A DNA stretch of 50,511 nucleotides from Candidatus Blautia merdipullorum. Its GTDB lineage: Bacteria; Bacillota; Clostridia; Lachnospirales; Lachnospiraceae. Both the position numbers and the translations under genes were made by a program. Each line of letters begins with the position of its first letter. The first letter of the stretch is position 1. This document shows, one piece after another, positions 1 through 7,622 of this stretch. Where the stretch lies: contig DWYL01000109.1 of NCBI GenBank assembly GCA_019118685.1, forward strand, positions 1 through 50,511, read 5' to 3'. The notes below the pieces were generated by a model. It ran no database searches. It was not told where the DNA came from and saw only the letters and a list, made by a program, of their open reading frames with translations.

Positions 1-2
1 AG

Positions 3-503
3 GAGTTGAAAATGTATAAGGTCAATGCATCCCTTTCTGAGGCAACTTTTGAACTGGGACGTGCCTGCGCTTTTACTCCGGGCTGGCTGGAAAACGAGTC
101 TATATGGCTGCATATGGAATACAAATATCTTCTGGAATTGTTGAAAGCAGGATTATATGAGAAATTTGCAGAAGATTTTCACTGTTGTGCAATTCCATTC
201 TTAAATGAGGAAAAATACGGAAGAAGCCTGTTGGAGAATTCTTCTTTTATCCCTTCCTATATTTTAGGAAAGGAAGGAAGCTTGGAGACTACATTTTTGG
301 GAGAAATCAAGACTGTTTATAAAGCAGAACAAATGCAGAGCCTGGTACCGGGAGAATATCAGATTAAAGAAATTCTTCTGACTGACAGAGAGGGAAATAC
401 AGAGCGGACAGGATCAGTTGAGGGAAACACAGCAGAAAGATTACGAAACGGATTTTATAAAAAAATGGAAGTCATCTTTAAAAAGGAGCGGACATGGGAA
501 TGA
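3..503 (+). CDS. C-terminal part of a GH94-like glycoside phosphorylase/hydrolase (5' end outside window)
   Basis: The frame is open to the window edge. The product begins with the conserved core of GH94-type cellobiose-phosphorylase-like enzymes: a PGWLENESIWLHMEYKYLLE block, then YGRSLLENSSFI, about 20-75 residues in. These belong to the end of the (alpha/alpha)6 barrel, so this is the last ~165 residues of a much longer enzyme and not a complete gene. An AGGAG at 1-5 before ATG 12 could mimic a start, but a protein starting there would lack the catalytic part. The final ~90 residues are a diverged tail. The stop overlaps the next reading frame, which suggests an operon of sugar-processing genes. 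Family recognition is by motif memory; the exact substrate cannot be told. Confidence 0.6.
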   Translation, partial: ELKMYKVNASLSEATFELGRACAFTPGWLENESIWLHMEYKYLLELLKAGLYEKFAEDFHCCAIPFLNEEKYGRSLLENSSFIPSYILGKEGSLETTFLGEIKTVYKAEQMQSLVPGEYQIKEILLTDREGNTERTGSVEGNTAERLRNGFYKKMEVIFKKERTWE

Positions 504-628
504 AGGTCGTCACAACAGACTGCAAAAGAAATAAATTCTGGGAAGAACAAGATGTGAAGATGCAGGAAATCCCCTGCATGGAGGCAGTGACCATACATCC
601 TGGAAAAAAAGATCCGTGGAGAAATTGA
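494..628 (+). pseudogene. 5' fragment of a glycoside hydrolase gene (possibly GH30-like), truncated at a deletion junction
   Basis: ATG 494 sits 5 nt after AGGAG (484-488) and overlaps the stop of the preceding gene, as in a translationally coupled operon. It encodes only 44 residues, ending in VTIHPGKKDPWRN and a stop. The opening, with a strand leading to a VTIHPGK-like segment, resembles the start of clostridial GH30-type enzymes just before their GFGGA motif, but that motif never arrives. At about 603-612 the sequence changes into the end of a histidine kinase gene in another frame. The GH30 assignment is tentative; that the gene is a truncated start is much safer. Confidence 0.5.
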
Positions 629-779
629 GGCCAGCGGCGGTTCAGGAAACGGGATCGGACTGAAAAATGTGCAGGACCGTATTAAAATCCAGTTCGGAGA
701 TAAATACGGGCTGAAAATTCATTCAAAAGAGGGATGTTTTACAAAAGTAAGCGTACTTCTTCCTTATAAAGGTAAGTAG
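612..779 (+). pseudogene. 3' remnant of a YesM-type sensor histidine kinase
   Basis: Read in the frame ending at the TAG at 777-779, this stretch encodes IRGEIEASGGSGNGIGLKNV and about 36 more residues ending in KVSVLLPYKGK. This is the G-box (GxGIGLxNVxxRI) and final beta strands of the HATPase_c domain of the LytS/YesM histidine kinase family. The rest of the ATPase domain, the HisKA-type region, HAMP and membrane segments are absent. The fragment has no start codon or ribosome site of its own. It ends 13 nt before the response regulator gene, the usual kinase-regulator order, so it was presumably the cognate sensor before a deletion fused it to the upstream fragment. Confidence 0.75.
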
Positions 780-792
780 AGAGGAATTTCAT

Positions 793-2220
793 ATGGATAC
801 ATTGTTAATTGTAGAAGATGAAAAAATAATCCGCAGAGGGATTGCTGTTATGGCTCAGAGAAGCTCTGTAGAGATTAAAGAAATTATAGAATGCCGCAAT
901 GGTGAAGAGGCGATGGAAATCCTGAAAAACCGGAAGATCAATACGGTATTTACAGATATACGCATGCCTAAAATGGATGGAATTGAACTGGTAAAGGAAA
1001 TGGAGAATCTGGAACACAAACCGGATGTGGTGGTGGTCAGCGGATATGAAGACTTTAACTATGCGGTGGAGATGATGAAACACGGGGTTGCAGATTATAT
1101 TTTGAAGCCGGTGAAAAGGGATAAGATAGAAGAAATACTGGAAAAGTTGGAAGAAAAGCAGAAATTAAACTGCAGGAACTACCAGATTCAAAAGCAGATG
1201 TTATACAGCCAGCTCCGTTATTATCTGACAGAGGAGATTCTGGAAAGCGACTGCTGGGAAATTATCCGGCAATGGGAAAAATGCTTCCGAGAGGAGCCGT
1301 ACCTGGCATTGGTATTTTCTGAAAGGAGTGTGGAGACAGAGGAGGAAGGCTGTTTCTGCATAGATCATGTCAGAAAACAAAAAGCCGTATTCATTCCTGA
1401 AAAGAGTTATGGAGAGTGGGAAAAAAAGACAAAGGCGGAATTTTATGGGATCAGTCTTCCGGCAAGGGGATTTAAAGAGTGCAAAAGAGCTTTTGAACAG
1501 GCAGAACATGCCAGAAAGAAAGCCTTTGTAACAGGAAGCCTTTTCTGCTTCTATGAAGAAGAATCTCATGATGAAAATGGAGATGAGGAAGCAGAGCAGT
1601 TTGTACAGCAGTTTTCCGGTTCGGGAAGAAATACAGCGGTAAAAGATTTACTGAACAGGTGTTTCCAGGCAAGACATGGGGAAGAAGACCCGTATAAACT
1701 TCTGAATGATATACAGAAGATATTAAAAAAGCTGGCGGTGTTTTACAGAACACTGATTCAGGAAAAAGAGATTCTGGCATATGAAGAACCCCTTTTATGG
1801 AATACATTAGAAGAATATGAACCCTGTCTGAAAATGTGGCTGGAACGTCTGGGCGGGTGTATTGATGTGAAATTTTCTTCAGATCAGAATAAGAGAAAAA
1901 CCCAGGAAGCAGTATCGTATATCCGGGAAAATTATACAAGAGATTTGAATATGGCCATGGTTTCAAATTATGTTTCTATGAATTATTCTCTCTTTTCTAT
2001 TGAGTTTAAAAACTATACGGGAATGAATTTTGTCAATTACTTAAAAGAAATCCGCATTAAAGCGGCAAAGAGACTTCTGGAAAATACGGAACTTAGAATC
2101 CAGGAAGTGGGAAAAATGGTGGGATACGAAAACGATAAGCATTTTATGAAAATTTTCAAAAACATCTGCGGAGTCTCCCCTTCGGAGTACAGGAAAATGA
2201 AAACCAGTATGAAGCAGTGA
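793..2220 (+). CDS. YesN-type response regulator with AraC DNA-binding domain
   Basis: Two-component regulator of 475 residues. The N-terminal receiver domain (about 3-120) has the acidic pair in VEDEK, a phospho-acceptor Asp in FTDIRMPKMDG, and the late Lys in ILKPVKR. A poorly conserved middle region (120-360) is typical of the YesN family. The C-terminus (about 370-472) is a double helix-turn-helix AraC domain ending in the diagnostic GYENDKHFMKIFKN ... GVSPSEYRK. GAGAGGAATTTC precedes the ATG. Such regulators normally pair with a YesM kinase encoded just upstream and control ABC sugar uptake and glycosidase genes. Here the upstream kinase is only a remnant, so this protein may be an orphan or respond to another sensor. 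The targets are not visible in the window. Confidence 0.9.
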   Translation: MDTLLIVEDEKIIRRGIAVMAQRSSVEIKEIIECRNGEEAMEILKNRKINTVFTDIRMPKMDGIELVKEMENLEHKPDVVVVSGYEDFNYAVEMMKHGVADYILKPVKRDKIEEILEKLEEKQKLNCRNYQIQKQMLYSQLRYYLTEEILESDCWEIIRQWEKCFREEPYLALVFSERSVETEEEGCFCIDHVRKQKAVFIPEKSYGEWEKKTKAEFYGISLPARGFKECKRAFEQAEHARKKAFVTGSLFCFYEEESHDENGDEEAEQFVQQFSGSGRNTAVKDLLNRCFQARHGEEDPYKLLNDIQKILKKLAVFYRTLIQEKEILAYEEPLLWNTLEEYEPCLKMWLERLGGCIDVKFSSDQNKRKTQEAVSYIRENYTRDLNMAMVSNYVSMNYSLFSIEFKNYTGMNFVNYLKEIRIKAAKRLLENTELRIQEVGKMVGYENDKHFMKIFKNICGVSPSEYRKMKTSMKQ

Positions 2221-2257
2221 AAAAACGCCGGGTAGTGATAAGACACTTGCCCCGGCG
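2219..2257 (-). terminator. Intrinsic terminator of nagA
   Basis: CGCCGGG at 2226-2232 pairs with CCCGGCG at 2251-2257. Read on the minus strand, the stem is followed at once by six T, directly downstream of the nagA stop. It lies against the end of the plus-strand response regulator gene and may slow transcription from that side too. Confidence 0.75.
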
Positions 2258-2276
2258 ATTGTCACAAATATGGGGG

Positions 2277-3380
2277 TTATAAAACCTGCTCTAAGTTATA
2301 CGCTTCATCCACCAGGAGTATATCTGCATATTTTCCAGGGGTAAGAGAGCCGGTCTGATGGTATATTCCAATACTTTTTGCCGGATTTCTGGTAGCGGCG
2401 AAGATGGCTGTGGATTCGGGGATGCCGAATTCCATGGCTTTTTTCATGCAGTCAAACAGGTTTGTGGCAGATCCGGCCAGTGTGCCGTCAGAAAGGGCAG
2501 CGAACCGGTCTTTCATATAAACAGCCTGTCCCCCCAGCTCGTATGTTCCATCAGGCATTCCGGTAGCCATCATGGAATCGCTGATCAGGCAGATCCTTTC
2601 TTCCCCGAACATTTTAAAAGCAGCCCGGATCATGGAAGGATGAATGTGATAACCATCGCAGATCAGTTCTGCCATACAGTTCTCTGTATCCAGAGCGGCG
2701 CCTATCACACCAGGATCTCTGTGGGCAAAGGGAGGCATGGCGTTGAAGAGGTGGGTCACATGGGAGGCACCGGCATCCATGGCCGCTTTTGTACAATTAT
2801 AATCTGCAGTGGTATGACCGATGGAGACCATAACCTCATCTTTCAATTCCCGTATAAAGTCCAGGACTCCGTCTTCCTTTGGGGAGAGGGTTACCAGCTT
2901 TATGATGTTTCCGCAGCGCTCATTGCAGAGACGGAAAAATCCGATATCCGGAGGGCAGATATGCTCCGCCGCCTGAGCCCCTTTTTTCTTTACATCTACA
3001 AAAGGACCTTCCATATTAATACCGGCGATTCTGGCTGTATCAGAGGAAACTTCCACATCTTTCACAGAAGCGAATATTTCAAGAAGCTTTTCTTTTGCCA
3101 GGGTCATAGATGTAGGGCAATAGGAGGTGATCCCGTGTTCTTTTTCATATTTCAGTATTACCTTTAACCCTTCCGGATCTGCATCGCAGAAATCGTGGCC
3201 AAAGGCTCCGTGGCTGTGGATATCTACCAGCCCCGGAATGGCTTTTAGCCCGCTGGCATCAAGCTCTGTCTTATCTGTTACTTCTTCTTCCCTGGAAACC
3301 AGAAATCCTTTTTCTACATAAATATCTTTTTTCAGAAAGGTTCCGTTTTCCTGAAATACCATTGCATTTTTTATGATCAT
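2277..3380 (-). CDS. nagA: N-acetylglucosamine-6-phosphate deacetylase
   Basis: Removes acetate from GlcNAc-6-phosphate to give glucosamine-6-phosphate, the step after NanE in sialic acid breakdown. The 367 residues are of normal length for the amidohydrolase-fold family. Metal and substrate motifs are present: HSHGAFGHDF, NMEGPF, SIGHTTADY, THLFNAMPP, CDGYHIHP and the catalytic-Asp motif LISDSM. ATG 3378-3380 has GGAG 7 nt upstream. The gene is divergent from nanE across a 274-nt intergenic region with its own promoter and a possible shared operator. No nagB (glucosamine-6-phosphate deaminase) occurs in this window, so the last step must be encoded elsewhere. Confidence 0.95.
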   Translation of the reverse strand: MIIKNAMVFQENGTFLKKDIYVEKGFLVSREEEVTDKTELDASGLKAIPGLVDIHSHGAFGHDFCDADPEGLKVILKYEKEHGITSYCPTSMTLAKEKLLEIFASVKDVEVSSDTARIAGINMEGPFVDVKKKGAQAAEHICPPDIGFFRLCNERCGNIIKLVTLSPKEDGVLDFIRELKDEVMVSIGHTTADYNCTKAAMDAGASHVTHLFNAMPPFAHRDPGVIGAALDTENCMAELICDGYHIHPSMIRAAFKMFGEERICLISDSMMATGMPDGTYELGGQAVYMKDRFAALSDGTLAGSATNLFDCMKKAMEFGIPESTAIFAATRNPAKSIGIYHQTGSLTPGKYADILLVDEAYNLEQVL

Positions 3381-3432
3381 AAAATTCTCCTTTTCTGTTC
3401 TGGATCGGCAGGTTTTTGTAACCTGTCCTTTT

Positions 3433-3461
3433 ATTATAATTCCGCCGGGTAATTATTGCAA
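3433..3461 (-). promoter_or_regulatory. Sigma-A-type promoter of nagA
   Basis: On the minus strand, TTGCAA (3456-3461) and a perfect TATAAT (3433-3438) are separated by 17 bp, about 50 bp upstream of the nagA start. Confidence 0.75.
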
Positions 3462-3478
3462 CGTATGGAAGGAAAAGG

Positions 3479-3492
3479 AGAAAGAACTTTCA
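3479..3492. promoter_or_regulatory. Possible degenerate copy of the nan operator near the nagA promoter
   Basis: AGAAA-GAAC-TTTCA matches the TGAAA-N4-TTTCA format of the two boxes at nanE with one mismatch in the first base. It lies 18 bp upstream of the nagA -35. Short and AT-rich, so chance is possible. Confidence 0.35.
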
Positions 3493-3560
3493 TATCTTAT
3501 GCAGAATGTTAAAAAATAAGGGGTAAAAAATCGTTAAATTATACACTGTGACAAAAGGGA

Positions 3561-3604
3561 TGAAAGAAATTTCAGAATCTAAGATTTTATTGAAAAATAT
3601 TTCA
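3561..3604 (+). promoter_or_regulatory. Tandem inverted-repeat operators of the nan operon (probable RpiR-family sites)
   Basis: Two boxes of identical architecture, TGAAA-N4-TTTCA, lie at 3561-3574 (TGAAAGAAATTTCA) and 3591-3604 (TGAAAAATATTTCA). Their starts are exactly 30 bp apart, about three helical turns, so dimers would bind the same DNA face. The second box overlaps the -35 of the nanE promoter, a repressor position. The operon's last gene encodes an RpiR-family regulator, the natural candidate to bind here. Confidence 0.65.
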
Positions 3605-3617
3605 AGAATGTTATACT
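3590..3617 (+). promoter_or_regulatory. Promoter of the nan operon
   Basis: TTGAAA (3590-3595) and TATACT (3612-3617) with a 16-bp spacer, about 37 bp upstream of the nanE start. The -35 lies inside the downstream TGAAA-N4-TTTCA box, so binding there should block RNA polymerase. Confidence 0.7.
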
Positions 3618-3654
3618 GAGGATAAAGAAAGCGGAACGCAGAGAGGAGAGGAAT

Positions 3655-4353
3655 ATGGACGACAAGTTAGAACAGCTAAAGGGGCATTTGATCGTATCCT
3701 GCCAGGCGCTGCCTCATGAGCCCCTGCATTCTTCTTTTATCATGGGAAGAATGGCAAGAGCCGCGGCAGAAGGAGGAGCCTTGGGAATCCGCGCCAATAC
3801 AAAGGAGGATATTGAGGAGATTAAAAAGAATGTAGATCTTCCGGTGATCGGTATTGTGAAAAGGGATTACGATGACAGCAAGGTGTATATTACGCCTACT
3901 ATGAAAGAAATTGAGGAATTGATGGAAGTGAAACCAGAAATCATAGCCATTGATGCCACGATTTCTTTAAGGCCCGGCGGAAAAACACTGGACGACTTTT
4001 ATCATGACATCAGGGAAAGATATCCACAGCAGCTGCTGATGGCAGATTGCTCTACTGTGGAAGAAGCCCTTCATGCAGACGAGCTTGGGTTTGACTTTAT
4101 AGGGACAACTCTTGTAGGTTATACGGAGCAGAGCAAAGGGGATAAGATTGAAGCCAATGACTTTGAGATTATCCGTACGATTTTAAGTAAGGTAAAGCAT
4201 CGTGTAATCGCGGAGGGAAACATCAATACCCCCCAGAAGGCAAGGCGGGTTATCGAATTAGGATGCTACAGTGTTGTGGTAGGCTCTATTATCACACGTC
4301 CCCAGCTAATCACAAAATCCTTTACAGAGGAAATAGAAAAGCTGGAGAAATAA
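3655..4353 (+). CDS. nanE: N-acetylmannosamine-6-phosphate 2-epimerase
   Basis: Converts ManNAc-6-phosphate to GlcNAc-6-phosphate in the cytoplasm, linking sialic acid breakdown to NagA. The 232-residue TIM-barrel protein carries the family signatures: IVSCQALPHEPLHSS near the start, GIVKRDY with the probable catalytic Lys69, a DATxxxRP segment, MADCSTxEEA and VIAEGNI with the acid/base Glu187. Length is normal. GAGAGGAGAGG lies just before the ATG. It is the first gene of the nan operon and 20 nt ahead of nanA. Recognition is firm. Confidence 0.96.
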   Translation: MDDKLEQLKGHLIVSCQALPHEPLHSSFIMGRMARAAAEGGALGIRANTKEDIEEIKKNVDLPVIGIVKRDYDDSKVYITPTMKEIEELMEVKPEIIAIDATISLRPGGKTLDDFYHDIRERYPQQLLMADCSTVEEALHADELGFDFIGTTLVGYTEQSKGDKIEANDFEIIRTILSKVKHRVIAEGNINTPQKARRVIELGCYSVVVGSIITRPQLITKSFTEEIEKLEK

Positions 4354-4373
4354 AATACAGGAGGAGTTAAAAA

Positions 4374-5300
4374 ATGAGTAATTTGGAAAAGTACAAAGGA
4401 ATTATCCCGGCGTTTTATGCATGTTATGATGAAAATGGAAACGTAAGCCCAGAAGGCGTCCGTAACCTTACTCAGTATTTTATCGATAAAGGCGTAAAGG
4501 GTGTTTATGTAAACGGCTCTTCAGGAGAGTGCATTTACCAGAATGTGGAAGAACGTAAGATAATCATCGAAAACGTTATGGCGGTAGCTAAGGGAAAACT
4601 TACGGTGATCAACCATGTGGCCTGCAATAACACAAGAGACAGCGTGGAGCTGGCAAAGCACTCTGAGAGTGTGGGAGTCGATGCTATCGCATCCATTCCG
4701 CCTATCTATTTCCGTCTGCCTGAATATTCTATTGCAGCATACTGGAATGCGATCAGCGCAGCAGCTCCGAACACAGATTTTGTCATTTACAACATTCCTC
4801 AGCTGGCAGGGACAGCTCTTACCATGAGTCTGTTTGCAGAGATGATGAAAAATCCAAGAGTAGTTGCTGTAAAGAATTCTTCCATGCCTACTCAGGACAT
4901 TCAGATGTTCAAAGCATCAGGAACAGCAGCCAAGGGTGAGTTCATTGTGTTTAATGGTCCGGACGAGCAGTTTGTAGCAGGACGTGCTATCGGCGCTGAC
5001 GGCGGGATCGGCGGAACTTATGGAGTAATGCCCGGGCTGTTTCTGAAATTGAACCAGCTTATTGCAGAAGGGGACAGAGACACAGCTGTTGCATTACAGT
5101 ATGACATTAATGAAATCATTTATAAGATGTGTTCCAGCCGTGCCAATATGTATGCTGTGGCAAAAGAGATGCTCCGTATAAATGAGGGGCTGGACATCGG
5201 AGGAGTAAGAGAGCCTCTGGAAAATCTTCAGGAAGCTGACAAAGCTATTGCGGCTGAAGCAGCGGCAATGGTAAAAGAAGCAGAGAAAAAATATCTTTAA
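4374..5300 (+). CDS. nanA: N-acetylneuraminate lyase
   Basis: Aldolase cleaving N-acetylneuraminate (sialic acid) to ManNAc and pyruvate. The 308 residues are typical of the DHDPS/NAL TIM-barrel family. The pyruvate-binding GVYVNGSSGE (43-52), Tyr139 in VIYNIPQLAG and Schiff-base Lys167 in VAVKNSS are all in place, as is the GADGGIGGTYG segment later on. AGGAGT precedes the ATG. The neighbours nanE, a sodium symporter, nanQ and nanK make the sialic acid role more likely than dihydrodipicolinate synthase or another aldolase of the same fold. Confidence 0.95.
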   Translation: MSNLEKYKGIIPAFYACYDENGNVSPEGVRNLTQYFIDKGVKGVYVNGSSGECIYQNVEERKIIIENVMAVAKGKLTVINHVACNNTRDSVELAKHSESVGVDAIASIPPIYFRLPEYSIAAYWNAISAAAPNTDFVIYNIPQLAGTALTMSLFAEMMKNPRVVAVKNSSMPTQDIQMFKASGTAAKGEFIVFNGPDEQFVAGRAIGADGGIGGTYGVMPGLFLKLNQLIAEGDRDTAVALQYDINEIIYKMCSSRANMYAVAKEMLRINEGLDIGGVREPLENLQEADKAIAAEAAAMVKEAEKKYL

Positions 5301-5383
5301 TATCTTGGGCCGGTTTTTTAGTCATGCAAGTTATACTTACATGAAAATCCATGGCTTTGGAATATAAAAGTGAAGCAGTCACA

Positions 5384-5423
5384 CTGGTGCATGCCGCGTT
5401 TTGCTGCTGCACCGGATTTTTTT
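5384..5423 (+). terminator. Internal terminator/attenuator between nanA and the symporter
   Basis: CTGGTGCA (5384-5391) pairs with TGCACCGG (5408-5415), allowing one G-T pair, and is followed by T7 at 5417-5423. It splits the nan operon, so downstream genes would be read at lower level or from their own start. The 120-nt leader that follows has an inverted repeat GTTGT/ACAAC (5477-5493), but I see no convincing second promoter. Confidence 0.6.
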
Positions 5424-5542
5424 GGCCTTTTTATGCCTATAAAGTCCTGAAATGCGGCTGTACAGAGAGGAAGCTTGTTGTAGGTGTAACAACTATAGAA
5501 CAGGAGATTTATTTAAGAAATTACATTAGAGGGAGGTCTATT

Positions 5543-7054
5543 ATGCAGGGTTTTACTGCCATTGACTTAATCATATTGATTGTTTATCTTGCAGCCGTAT
5601 TGTTTGCAGGTCTTCATTTCGCAAAAAAAGAAATGAAGGGAAAAGAATATTTTAAGGGAGACGGAACCGTTCCCTGGTGGGTAACTTCAGTTTCTATTTT
5701 TGCCACGTTGCTGAGCCCTATTTCCTTTTTGTCCTTAGCAGGAAATTCATATGCAGGTTCCTGGCTGCTGTGGTTTGCACAGCTTGGTATGCTGCTGGCG
5801 ATTCCTGTTACCATTAAGTTTTTCCTTCCGGTTTACAGCAAGCTGGATATTGACACAGCTTATCACTATCTGGAGCTGCGTTTTAACAGCAAGGGACTGC
5901 GTATTTTGGGAGCTGTTATGTTTATCATTTACCAGATCGGCCGTATGTCCATTATCATGTACCTGCCATGTATGGTGCTGTCCAACCTTATGGGAGTCAG
6001 CGTCAATGTATTGATCATTATCATGGGCGTTATCGCAATTATTTATTCTTACACAGGCGGACTGAAATCTGTACTTTGGACAGACTTTATCCAGGGCTCT
6101 GTATTGTTGATCGGCGTAACATTCGGACTTATTTTTCTGCTGTCCCATATTGACGGAGGATTGGGAGCAATTTTCCATGAGTTTACAGCCGGCGGAAAAT
6201 TTCTGGCTGCAGATCAGCCGATCTTCGATCCCAATATCTTAAAAGACAGTGTTTTTCTTCTGATCGTAGGGGCTGGCTTTAATACCATGGGCTCTTATGT
6301 ATCCAGCCAGGATATTGTACAGCGTTTCACAACTACTACAGATACTAAGAAGCTGAACAAGATGATGCTGGCCAACGGCGCTTTGTCTATCTTCATTGCA
6401 ACTGTATTCTACTTGATCGGTACAGGTTTATATGTATTCTACCAGGTACAGGGAAATCCACTTCCTCCGGCAGCTCAGCAGGATCAGATTTTTGCTTCCT
6501 GGATCGCATTTGAACTTCCGGTAGGTGTGACAGGACTTCTTCTGGCTGCTATTTACGCAGCAGCACAGTCCACACTTTCCACTGGTCTGAACTCTGTATC
6601 TTCAAGCTGGACCCTGGATATTCAGGAACGTCTTTCCAAGAAACCTTTAAGCTTTGAGACACAGACAAAGATTGGCCGCTGGGTATCTCTGATAGTCGGT
6701 ATTTTCTCTATCGTAGTCGCTATGATACTGGCCAACGGCGGTGTAAAATCTGCATACGAGTGGTTCAATGGATTCATGGGTCTGGTATTAGGTATTCTTA
6801 TCGGAACCTTTATCCTGGGCGCATTCACAAAAGTTGCAAACACCTTTGGAGCTGTACTGGCCTTTATCGCGGCATCTGGAGTCATGGTCTATATTAAATA
6901 CTTTGTTCCAGCAGAGAATGTATCTATTTGGTCCTATTCCATTATTTCTATCGCAGTATCCCTGGTAGTGGGAATTCCTGCAAGTATTATCTGGAGAAAG
7001 GTAAAAGGAGACAACTCCAAGCCAGCCCAGTATACAACTATTTATAAAGATTAA
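5543..7054 (+). CDS. Sodium/solute symporter (SSS family), probable sialic acid transporter
   Basis: Integral membrane protein of 503 residues with about 13 hydrophobic segments, of SSS/LeuT-fold type. Family hallmarks include YFKGDGTVPWWVTSVSIFAT after the first helix, YTGGLKSVLWTDFIQ, and the LLLAAIYAAAQSTLSTGLNS segment that contributes to the sodium site. ATG 5543 with GGGAGG 7 nt upstream is chosen; the frame runs open upstream to 5351, but that part contains the terminator hairpin. Placement between nanA and nanQ/nanK implies sodium-driven uptake of N-acetylneuraminate or a close derivative, as in SiaT/NanT-type SSS proteins. The substrate is inferred from context. Confidence 0.88.
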   Translation: MQGFTAIDLIILIVYLAAVLFAGLHFAKKEMKGKEYFKGDGTVPWWVTSVSIFATLLSPISFLSLAGNSYAGSWLLWFAQLGMLLAIPVTIKFFLPVYSKLDIDTAYHYLELRFNSKGLRILGAVMFIIYQIGRMSIIMYLPCMVLSNLMGVSVNVLIIIMGVIAIIYSYTGGLKSVLWTDFIQGSVLLIGVTFGLIFLLSHIDGGLGAIFHEFTAGGKFLAADQPIFDPNILKDSVFLLIVGAGFNTMGSYVSSQDIVQRFTTTTDTKKLNKMMLANGALSIFIATVFYLIGTGLYVFYQVQGNPLPPAAQQDQIFASWIAFELPVGVTGLLLAAIYAAAQSTLSTGLNSVSSSWTLDIQERLSKKPLSFETQTKIGRWVSLIVGIFSIVVAMILANGGVKSAYEWFNGFMGLVLGILIGTFILGAFTKVANTFGAVLAFIAASGVMVYIKYFVPAENVSIWSYSIISIAVSLVVGIPASIIWRKVKGDNSKPAQYTTIYKD

Positions 7055-7075
7055 TAAAAAAGCAGTATTTACGGA

Positions 7076-7104
7076 TCAGCCTGGAATTTAAACAGCCAGG
7101 CTGA
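7076..7104 (+). repeat. Intercistronic hairpin between symporter and nanQ
   Basis: TCAGCCTGG (7076-7084) and CCAGGCTGA (7096-7104) form a perfect 9-bp stem with an 11-nt loop. Only TTT follows, so it is a weak terminator at best. It could instead protect or process the operon mRNA. Confidence 0.5.
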
Positions 7105-7135
7105 TTTGCGAGAAATAGAATCAGGAGGAAGTAAT

Positions 7136-7588
7136 ATGGTATTCGGAAATATCAGAGATTTAAAAGATTACGGTTATCTGGAAGCAGAGGTTTTAAAATG
7201 CTTCGAATATGGGAAAAATCACGATTTATTGAGCTATGAAAAAGGAAGCCATGAAATCGATGGTGACAATCTGTTTGTAAATATAGTAGAATATGAAACA
7301 ACAGCTCCGGAGAACAGATTCTGGGAGTCCCACAGAAAATATCTGGATTTACACCTTATGTTAAAAGGTCCGGAGCAGATCGATGTGAACTTTATTGACA
7401 ATATGGAGCAGAAGGAATTTGTGGACGAGGATGATTTCCTCCCTTTAGAGGGGGAACCCAACAGCCATGTAGTCCTCACTGAAGGAGATTTTCTCCTGTG
7501 TTATCCAAAAGACGCTCACAGAACAGCCGTCCAGGTGAATACTCCGGCAGCAATCAAGAAAGCAATTTTTAAGATCAAGATTAAATAG
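7136..7588 (+). CDS. nanQ: YhcH/YjgK/YiaL (NanQ) family sugar anomerase
   Basis: Small 150-residue cupin-fold protein. E. coli NanQ (YhcH) speeds interconversion of sialic acid anomers so that NanA receives its preferred form. The family patterns are visible: NLFVNIVEYETT, the HRKYLDLHLMLKGPEQI block with metal-ligand His residues, and a C-terminal CYPKDAHRTAVQ with another His. ATG 7136 follows AGGAGG by 7 nt; an in-frame TTG at 7106 lacks a ribosome site. Position between the transporter and nanK supports the sialate role. The symbol follows E. coli usage. Confidence 0.88.
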   Translation: MVFGNIRDLKDYGYLEAEVLKCFEYGKNHDLLSYEKGSHEIDGDNLFVNIVEYETTAPENRFWESHRKYLDLHLMLKGPEQIDVNFIDNMEQKEFVDEDDFLPLEGEPNSHVVLTEGDFLLCYPKDAHRTAVQVNTPAAIKKAIFKIKIK

Positions 7589-7622
7589 AAGGATTTTCCT
7601 GACAAAATAAAGGAGCAGCATT

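Noticed and set aside
2358-3167. 269-residue plus-strand frame opposite nagA
   Set aside because: It is the antisense shadow of a firmly identified gene, with no ribosome site or family resemblance.
5351-5542. N-terminal extension of about 64 residues on the symporter
   Set aside because: The region holds a terminator hairpin with T7 and lacks a ribosome site, while ATG 5543 has GGGAGG and matches the normal protein start.
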